A stretch of 11,082 bases of DNA, from NCBI GenBank assembly GCA_001275005.1, contig JWZX01000375.1, forward strand, positions 1-11,082. The letters are read 5' to 3'. Shown one piece after another: positions 6,430-11,082 of this stretch. Origin of the DNA: Chrysochromulina tobinii (Eukaryota; Haptophyta; Prymnesiales; Chrysochromulinaceae). The position numbers were made by a program, and so were the translations under genes. How positions within the stretch are numbered: position 1 is the stretch's first letter; every line of letters begins with the position of its first letter. The notes beneath the pieces are model-generated. The model searched no databases and was not told the DNA's origin. It saw only the letters and a list, made by a program, of their open reading frames with translations.

Positions 6430-7740
6430 CTATGGCTTAATGAGGGGCGTCTGTTCCGTCTTGGCGCCGGCGGTTGTGGCCGCCTCGATACCCCCCGTGT
6501 CGGCTGGGAGCGGCTTAGGCTTTTCGTGCAGAGTGAGGTACGAGTAGGCGCAGAGAGTGACGACGACAGTCGCCACGCCGAACCAGCTGACCGGATCATT
6601 CACGCCCGCCTGCACCGCTGAGACCACGATGAGCAGCACCTTGACACCGCTGGATCCGACCGTGGCGGTCAGTGCAGTTGTAACTGCGCCGTGCCGGGAA
6701 GCAAAGAGCGAGTGCAAGGGGGGAGGTAGGGGGGAGGGGTGGGGTGCGTGTCAGAGGAAGCGACGCTGGGCACAGCGGGCACGGAAAGTGTGCCGGACAG
6801 GGGGGACTTGCGATGGAGAAGACCGCAGGCTCGGGCACAGGCTGCGGAGTGCGGTTCGCCGCGTACGCATTGTAAAGTAGAACATAGACAGGTTGAAGCA
6901 AAAGGCCATGCTGCTGCCAATGGCGATGATGATGAGGCCGATGGCTCGCGTGTCCGGGTCTGACAGGTACGCGATGCTCTGCTCGCGCTCGTCGAGGCAC
7001 GCCCAGGTGATCAGCATCAGTACGAAGGCGATGCTGCAGTCGTACACCAGTACGACAGTCGGCTCGAGCTTCGGCTTGTCGGCCATGGGGCCCACACCAG
7101 CGCAGAGGATCATCACGAGGACGCCCTTGATCGCTCCCGCCATCATGCCAATGATGCACATGAACACGCCCATGATGCTGCTCGAGCCCCCCTCGGCTGA
7201 CATCTTGTGCCAGACAGAGAGCACGGAGCCGACGCACAGGCCGAAGACCACAAAGATCATCATTGCCGAGTACGTCTTATTGGCAAAGAGAAAGGAGAAT
7301 GACATGGTGAAGAAGGGTAGGGTCACCTTGATCGCCTGGTTCAGGAAGAGCGTCACAAGCGCAAGGCTCGCATTGTTGAGCCCATTCATGAGGTACGAGC
7401 AGAGGCCCATCGGAATGATGAGCAACCTGTATTCCCACGCCTGTTGGAACGTGGGGCCACCCATTGCGGGCTTAGTGACCGACCACTGCAGCAGGAACGC
7501 GGCAATGGCCGACACGAGCATGTGGAACATGGTGTAGAACCAGGTGAAGTGGAAGCCTGGCCACCTGTCCTTCTGGAGCGCCCACGAATTGAACTCGCAG
7601 AGCCCGATGTTGAAGATGCAGAACGATGCACATGCGAGGAGCTGCTTCCAGAGGGCTGGTTGCTCAGGGAGGACTCCAGTCATCGGCACGCCTTCGAGCC
7701 CGACATGGAAAACCACCCAAATAGGAAACTCGGTGTGCAT
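6430..7740 (-). CDS. TPT/DMT-superfamily transporter, two exons, 375 residues
   Basis: Exon 1 (7740-6867) encodes 291 residues and exon 2 (6683-6430) the remaining 83 after a split Leu codon. The protein shows about ten hydrophobic segments: roughly residues 33-53, 66-88, 104-120, 124-140, 142-154, 158-178, 188-215, 225-248, 265-288 and 320-343. That is the drug/metabolite transporter fold of the triose-phosphate/nucleotide-sugar transporter group. The conserved pore region is visible as SLALVTLFLNQAIKVTLPFF (residues 125-144). The last loop and helix are completed only by splicing, giving YFTMLTTALTATVGSSGVKV, which matches the family pattern 'LT..VLG..K'. Members exchange sugar phosphates, phosphoenolpyruvate or nucleotide sugars across plastid, Golgi or ER membranes. 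The substrate cannot be assigned here. There is no clear plastid presequence before the first membrane helix, so a Golgi/ER or inner-compartment location is as likely. The C-terminal 30 residues are polar. The gene is divergent from the proline-rich gene at 7922. Confidence 0.85.
6684..6866 (-). other. 183-nt spliceosomal intron in the transporter gene
   Basis: On the minus strand the donor is ACAATGC|GTACGCG (intron starts at 6866) and the acceptor is GGCGCAG|TTACAACTG (intron ends at 6684). The intron is strikingly C/T-rich before the acceptor (6718-6745), serving as a long polypyrimidine tract. Splicing joins frames in phase 1 and restores a conserved transporter segment. Confidence 0.85.
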
Positions 7741-7921
7741 GCTTTCTCAATGAGAACTGTCCTCTTGAAGAAGATTCTCCATGCGACAGCATAATTTTGT
7801 TCGGCTCTTCTGGTTGCATGCAGATCATGTTCGCCGCGCGATTGAAAGAGAAAACCCGCGTCACCATTTTTTAATGCGAAGGTGCGATTTGGATCGGTAC
7901 AATGTAGGCGCGCCGAGATCA
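7741..7921. promoter_or_regulatory. Divergent intergenic region, putative bidirectional promoter
   Basis: These 181 bases lie between the transporter start (7740, minus) and the inferred start of the proline-rich gene (7922, plus). The region is AT-richer than its surroundings. A small palindrome TTCTC-AAT-GAGAA (7744-7756) sits just upstream of the transporter ATG. The plus-strand frame is open here from 7781, so the proline-rich protein could start earlier (7781 or 7874), but GC-biased codon use begins only around 7922. Confidence 0.35.
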
Positions 7922-8637
7922 ATGCCGGCGTCTGCACGAGGGCCAGCAAAATCATCGCTGCCGCTGCAGACACGCATCACCCCGCCGTCGACACCGGTGC
8001 TGCCGCTGTCGCCGCGCAAGGCCGCTCGCGTGCAGCACCTGCCACAGCCGCTCGTCCCGAGGCTGCTGTGCGCCGACCAGCTGCGCATCGCGACTGCCGC
8101 CCTTGTCAATGCTCACCAGCCACGTTCAGCCACGGCCATCCTGGCCAACGTGCCCGCGCCACCGGCGCCGACGACGCTGCTCGAGCACCTGCATCCGTAT
8201 CCGCGGCCGAGCTCGCACCGTGTGCGTGCGGAGGTGGCCTGCGCGGAGCTTGAGCAGACCATGCAGGCTCACTATAAGCACGTGAAGCCACCGATGATGC
8301 CCGGCGCGAACTCAGCGTCTGCCGGCACGCCGCGGCGGTCGTGCACCGCGGGAGATGGCAAAAGATCCCTCGGGCATTCACAGGAGCGCGGCCGGCGTGG
8401 CAAGCCAACCGAGTGCCGCCGCCTGGGCTGCCCGCCGACAAGCCGCCTGCCGAAGCGGAGCCACCAAGAGCGCGGCCGCCATTCGTGACCGTGTCTCATG
8501 ACGAGGTGTGGGGACACGTTCAGCGGCCGCACGGCGAGGCGTGGCGGATATGGCGGCGGCTCAGGGGTCCTGCAGCTCGACGACCGGGCTCGGTGAGGGT
8601 TATCGTTTTCGAGGGGGGTATTTGGACGGGCTTGTGA
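7922..8637 (+). CDS. Proline/alanine-rich unknown protein, frame changes near 8340-8400
   Basis: From 7922 the plus-strand frame starting MPASARGPAKSSLPL has very strong third-position G/C and continues past 8330, with LCADQLRIATAALVNAHQ, PTTLLEHLHPYPRPS and ACAELEQTMQAHYKHVKPPM. It would run to a stop at 8488, but after about 8384 the composition deteriorates (Arg/Gly/Ser-rich). Another frame takes over the coding signal, with PPPGLPADKPPAEAEPP and FVTVSHDEVWGHVQRPHGEAWRIW, and stops at 8637. A strong acceptor-like site (ATTCACAG|GAGCG, exon from 8384) fits a spliced model. Donors that give the right phase include weak ones at 8220 and 8226, so the exon boundary is unresolved; a sequencing indel or a recent frameshift is the alternative. 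A second donor-like site (CTCG|GTGAGG at 8593) could end the last exon early. No family is recognised; the high Pro content suggests disorder. The gene ends 83 bases before the CIMIP2-like gene, on the same strand. Confidence 0.5.
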
Positions 8638-8719
8638 TGATCTAGACATAGAAGCGAAAGGATTTGCATGCACGGTCAGCCGTAACCGTCATCGTGCCTG
8701 CCAAACTTTTCGCCTCGCA

Positions 8720-9769
8720 ATGTACAAGACCTGGGCCAGTCCTGAGGACGCGCCCCTGCCCACTGCGGCAGCCTTCCGATCAGCCGTTGGCGGCATACTT
8801 CCTGGCTACGCAGGGCATGTGCCGCACGCACAGCTCCACATTGGCGCCGCACACACCGGTGGCGTGCGACGCTCCGCACCTCGCGATGCTTACGTGCGCT
8901 TGGCCGAAGCACACACAATTGCGCGACAAAACTTCAACGATGACTGTCACTCGCTGCCCTTGCCCAACGCATCGAATGACTACTATGTGAAGAGCCAGCA
9001 ACGCCCTGACATAAGTAAGCTTGACGCCCTTTGGGCACCAAACTACTCAGGCTATCGTAGGACGCAATCGGACGCAATTGGCCGCCTTCATCGGACCACG
9101 TATCATCGTGGGCCGGGAAGGCGTGCCGCCGAGGAGCGGGCAGTGCATGCTTGCGTTGGCGCGTTCCACGTCGAGAGCACGCCCTATTCCGAGGTTCATC
9201 CGGGCCCTGATGCGCGACGACCGGCCTCGGCGAGGGATCGTAGACACGAAAGCAGGGGGCATAACTTGCAAGAAGAGGCGACGCGAATTGCGACCGTCGG
9301 CCAGCAGATCAAGGCTGGGCACAACATTCAGAACACCGTGGCGGCGACGAATGATTGGATCATGCACAGTGCGACGCCGCCGCCGCCTTTGCCAGCTGGC
9401 GCGAGCGCCTACCGCGCACAGGTTGGGGGCATCGTTCCGGGGTATACTGGGCACGTACCCCAATCCAAGGAGCACTCGGCCTCATCGCATGTTGGTGGCG
9501 TGCATGCAGTCGCCGTCAAGGGCACAGTGGGCGCGCAGCGAGGGCACGTGGGCAAGTCTACGTCAACGGCGGCCTCATTCATGCGAGAAAGCCGCGGCCC
9601 GGCGACGGTAGGCGAGGGCGGCCCGGCTGGCGGCCGCGCTGCACGCTCAGCTGTTGGCTACGCTGGCCATCGCCCGGCCAACAGCACGCACACATGGGGC
9701 GTTTCCTACTGGCGTGGGGCCGCGCAGGCTGTAGGGGGTGCAGCAGGGGGACTTACTCAAGATGTGTGA
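8720..9769 (+). CDS. CIMIP2/FAM166-like ciliary microtubule inner protein, 349 residues
   Basis: Three copies of a short motif identify the likely family. Copy 1 is at residues 21-48 (VGGILPGYAGHVP, then a Gly-Gly 13 residues later), copy 2 at 232-260 (VGGIVPGYTGHVP, then HVGG) and copy 3 at 310-330 (AVGYAGHRP then THTWGVSYW). The pattern 'hPGY.GhVP......G..(Y/G)G' is characteristic of the CIMIP2 (formerly FAM166, DUF2475) proteins, small parts of which lie inside doublet microtubules of motile cilia. Between copies 1 and 2 is a long variable region (about residues 60-220) of polar and helical sequence, including VGQQIKAGHNIQNTVAAT. The start at 8720 puts copy 1 close to the N-terminus, as in the family. 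Function in axonemal doublets is inferred from family membership. A GTAAGC donor and CTACTCAG acceptor bound a 36-nt stretch (9015-9050) with no stop and divisible by three; an intron is possible but unnecessary. The gene is convergent with the minus-strand sequence further right. Confidence 0.75.
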   Translation: MYKTWASPEDAPLPTAAAFRSAVGGILPGYAGHVPHAQLHIGAAHTGGVRRSAPRDAYVRLAEAHTIARQNFNDDCHSLPLPNASNDYYVKSQQRPDISKLDALWAPNYSGYRRTQSDAIGRLHRTTYHRGPGRRAAEERAVHACVGAFHVESTPYSEVHPGPDARRPASARDRRHESRGHNLQEEATRIATVGQQIKAGHNIQNTVAATNDWIMHSATPPPPLPAGASAYRAQVGGIVPGYTGHVPQSKEHSASSHVGGVHAVAVKGTVGAQRGHVGKSTSTAASFMRESRGPATVGEGGPAGGRAARSAVGYAGHRPANSTHTWGVSYWRGAAQAVGGAAGGLTQDV

Positions 9770-9857
9770 CAGTGTGGATGCACGGCCCGCTGCTACAAGG
9801 TAGGGGCCGGGATCCCGCGGCACGCACGCGGAAGGCGGCTCGGGCCGGGGTCGGCGA

Positions 9858-10007
9858 TTAACTGTACTTCGGGCACGTCCGTTGCGCGGGCTGGATGCTA
9901 TGCGTGTGTGAGAATAAGGTCGCGTCGACGTCGACCGCGAGCTCGAGCGCCGCCCCGCCGCGCAGCGCGCGCCGAGGCAGCGCCCGCGCCGTGGCTGCCG
10001 CCGCCAT
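9858..10007 (-). CDS. Weak candidate: short 49-residue ORF or first exon
   Basis: On the minus strand an ATG (10007-10005) in a GGCGGCCATGGCGGC context, ideal for eukaryotic initiation, follows a C/T-rich tract. It opens 49 codons beginning MAAAATARALPRRALRGGAA, which is Arg/Ala-rich with an organelle-presequence-like feel. The frame closes at 9858. A donor-like GAA|GTACAG near the end would allow a longer spliced gene, but downstream DNA is antisense to the CIMIP2-like gene. The ATGG palindrome is equally good on the plus strand, so chance is a real possibility. Confidence 0.2.
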   Translation of the reverse strand: MAAAATARALPRRALRGGAALELAVDVDATLFSHTHSIQPAQRTCPKYS

Positions 10008-10036
10008 GGCCGCCGCGCGGGGAGCGGGCGGACGGC

Positions 10037-10080
10037 GAGACGAGAGAGACGAGAGAGACAGATAGAGAGACGAGCGAGAG
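10037..10080. repeat. GAGACGAGA purine tract
   Basis: The plus strand is nearly all purine for 44 bases, with two perfect tandem GAGACGAGA units at its start and variants after. Similar GAGA/CT tracts often flank 5' ends of genes; here it lies about 30 bases upstream of the candidate ATG on the minus strand. Confidence 0.8.
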
Positions 10081-10366
10081 TGTGGCATGAGAAAAATGCA
10101 AAGTACGAGAGCCGGAGTCGAGATGCAACATGTGACTGAACGCGCGGCCTCTGGCCACTTTCAAACGAAACAGCGATCCCGGCACCACATCGCACTTTGC
10201 GCGCGCGGCTCATGTTTGAGGATTGAGCATCGCACGCCTCACAGGCACAGCACACATGGCCACATCCCCCGGCTTCGCACCTTTCCGGCAAATCTCCACC
10301 CTACCGTCACAGGAGCCTCCCAGCCTCTTGCCCCCACCTCTAGTCCGCTACCCCCGGCTTGCCTTT

Positions 10367-11082
10367 CTAGTGCCCTCCTCCTCCTCCGCCGCCGCCGCCA
10401 GATGACCGCATCACGCCGCAGCACGCATCCTTGCTCGACTTGAGATAGGCGTAGAACGCCGAGAAGAGAATGACCACGCCGATGCCGGCATAGAGGAGAA
10501 TGATTTCCCCCCCGTTCTCCTCGTCGTCCTCCTCGTCCTGCCAAATCAATGAGATAACGATGTTGAGCACGAGCGCGAACGTGTTGGCGACCGACATGGT
10601 CGTGGCCGTCGTGTAGCTGAGCACGAAGAACTGCGCAAGCGCACGAACGCCGCCGAGCGCGGCCGTGCCCGTGAACCGGAACCATTCGGTAGCGTTCATG
10701 TTCGCCTCGAACACCATGATGATCTCTCCGTTGGCCCACACCCAGGGAACGAAGATGGGGATCATGAACAGGTCGACCCAGAAGAGGAGCGAGAGCGCGG
10801 TGAACTTCTTCTTGTACTGCATGAACGCATGGTGCGTGAACGCATACTTGCTCGCTGAGCAAAGCACTGCCGCGCACGCGAAGAGGACGCCGGTGACGTT
10901 GACCCTATTGATGTCGGAGACGGAGACGAGGATGGCGCCAACAACCAGGCCGCTGACAGTGCCGTAGATAATGGGGTGCTGGAACTTGCCGTACAGTACA
11001 CTCTCGATCATGACCGTCCAGAACGGGTTCGTCGCGGCGATGCACTGCTGCAGCGCAACCGAGATGTTGGCAAGCGCAATGT
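10367..11082 (-). CDS. TPT/DMT-superfamily transporter, C-terminal 237 residues, start outside window
   Basis: The frame enters from the right edge with no stop (ANISVALQQCIAATNPFWTV), then continues through hydrophobic segments to a stop at 10367. The first residues match the family's conserved pore segment ('SV...Q.I.AT.PF.....'), the position equivalent to SLALVTLFLNQAIKVTLPFF in the other transporter here. About seven membrane segments are visible in the window, and the upstream part, with the start codon, lies outside. An acidic loop DEEDDEENGG precedes the last helix. The C-terminus is CCGVMRSS followed by nine glycines and His, encoded by a GGC/GGA trinucleotide run. As with its relative, the substrate (sugar phosphate or nucleotide sugar) cannot be assigned. 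It is on the same strand as the transporter at 6430-7740, with two plus-strand genes between them; the two sequences are only distantly similar, so this is not a recent tandem duplicate. Confidence 0.85.
   Translation of the reverse strand, partial: IALANISVALQQCIAATNPFWTVMIESVLYGKFQHPIIYGTVSGLVVGAILVSVSDINRVNVTGVLFACAAVLCSASKYAFTHHAFMQYKKKFTALSLLFWVDLFMIPIFVPWVWANGEIIMVFEANMNATEWFRFTGTAALGGVRALAQFFVLSYTTATTMSVANTFALVLNIVISLIWQDEEDDEENGGEIILLYAGIGVVILFSAFYAYLKSSKDACCGVMRSSGGGGGGGGGH
10374..10400. repeat. Trinucleotide run coding polyglycine
   Basis: On the minus strand a GGC run changes to GGA/GGG codons and gives nine consecutive glycines at the end of the second transporter. This is typical of slippage-prone sequence and may vary between isolates. 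Confidence 0.75.

Larger units (their letters stand above)
9770..10366. other. Intergenic region with a GAGA-rich tract, no firm gene
   Basis: These 597 bases separate the convergent stops of the CIMIP2-like gene and the second transporter. A Gly/Ala/Arg-coding GC block (9935-10030) is followed by a GAGACGAGA tract (10037-10080). A minus-strand ORF of 49 codons (10007-9858) starts in a GCCGCC/ATGG-like context; it is listed separately as a weak candidate. Elsewhere I see nothing that supports a gene, apart from a C/T-rich stretch just before the transporter stop codon. Confidence 0.45.

Noticed and set aside
5538-6621. Several plus-strand open frames in the convergent gap
   Set aside because: Short, without codon bias, and one overlaps the coding end of the transporter on the other strand.
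6893-7537. Plus-strand frame opposite the first transporter
   Set aside because: Met-rich antisense shadow of a hydrophobic membrane protein whose minus-strand frame shows clear family motifs.
8593-8719. Splicing of the proline-rich gene into the CIMIP2-like gene as one fusion
   Set aside because: From the donor at 8593 every AG that could serve as acceptor before 8720, apart from one that meets a stop at once, leads into the wrong frame for the CIMIP2-like protein.
9021-9611. 196-codon plus-strand frame overlapping the CIMIP2-like gene
   Set aside because: Arg-rich shadow in another frame; the motif copies and GC-biased codons are in the 8720 frame.
9647-10291. 214-codon minus-strand frame
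   Set aside because: Arg/Ser/Pro-rich, crosses the end of the CIMIP2-like gene and the GAGA tract; no protein-like pattern.
1-11082. CRISPR array, insertion sequence, rRNA or prophage
   Set aside because: No regularly spaced repeats with unique spacers, no transposase-like protein, no rRNA-like sequence and no phage genes were seen.

Overview
The window looks like nuclear DNA from a GC-rich, gene-dense, flagellated microalga; a haptophyte-like protist is my best guess, and a weak one. The evidence is two spliced genes with GT...AG introns (89 and 183 nt), reading frames with G or C in most third codon positions, genes on both strands separated by a few hundred bases, no Shine-Dalgarno/operon architecture, a protein with the repeat motif of ciliary microtubule inner proteins, and two transporters of the eukaryotic triose-phosphate/nucleotide-sugar (TPT/DMT) type. 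I see no bacterial, viral or organellar signature.

Layout, left to right: (1) the first 45 codons of a minus-strand gene that runs off the left edge (135 to 1), carrying a pentanucleotide repeat in frame; (2) a plus-strand 391-residue alanine-rich coiled-coil protein (297-1472) and a plus-strand 218-residue membrane-anchored protein of an uncharacterised type (1647-2303); (3) a minus-strand 226-residue unknown protein with a weak helical-repeat (TPR-like) section (2773-3453); (4) a plus-strand two-exon gene for a 107-residue two-pass membrane protein (3652-4064); (5) a 910-base gap without a convincing gene; (6) a plus-strand 173-residue unknown protein (4976-5497); (7) a 930-base gap holding a block of direct repeats and palindromes (about 5879-6051); (8) a minus-strand two-exon transporter of 375 residues (7740-6430); (9) a plus-strand proline-rich unknown whose coding frame switches near 8340-8400 (7922-8637); (10) a plus-strand 349-residue CIMIP2/FAM166-like protein with three copies of a GY-x-GH motif (8720-9769); (11) a 600-base gap with a GAGA-rich tract and one possible short minus-strand ORF; (12) the C-terminal 237 residues of a second minus-strand TPT/DMT transporter, whose start lies beyond the right edge (11082-10367).

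Three gene pairs are divergent and share short upstream regions (136-296, 3454-3651, 7741-7921), so bidirectional promoters are likely. No pathway links all the genes. The CIMIP2-like protein points to the flagellar axoneme, and the two transporters point to sugar-phosphate or nucleotide-sugar exchange across plastid or Golgi/ER membranes. I did not find a clear new multi-gene system. The items most worth a second look are the CIMIP2-like triple repeat, the palindrome/direct-repeat block, the frame switch in the proline-rich gene, and the two-exon small membrane protein that single-frame ORF calling misses.
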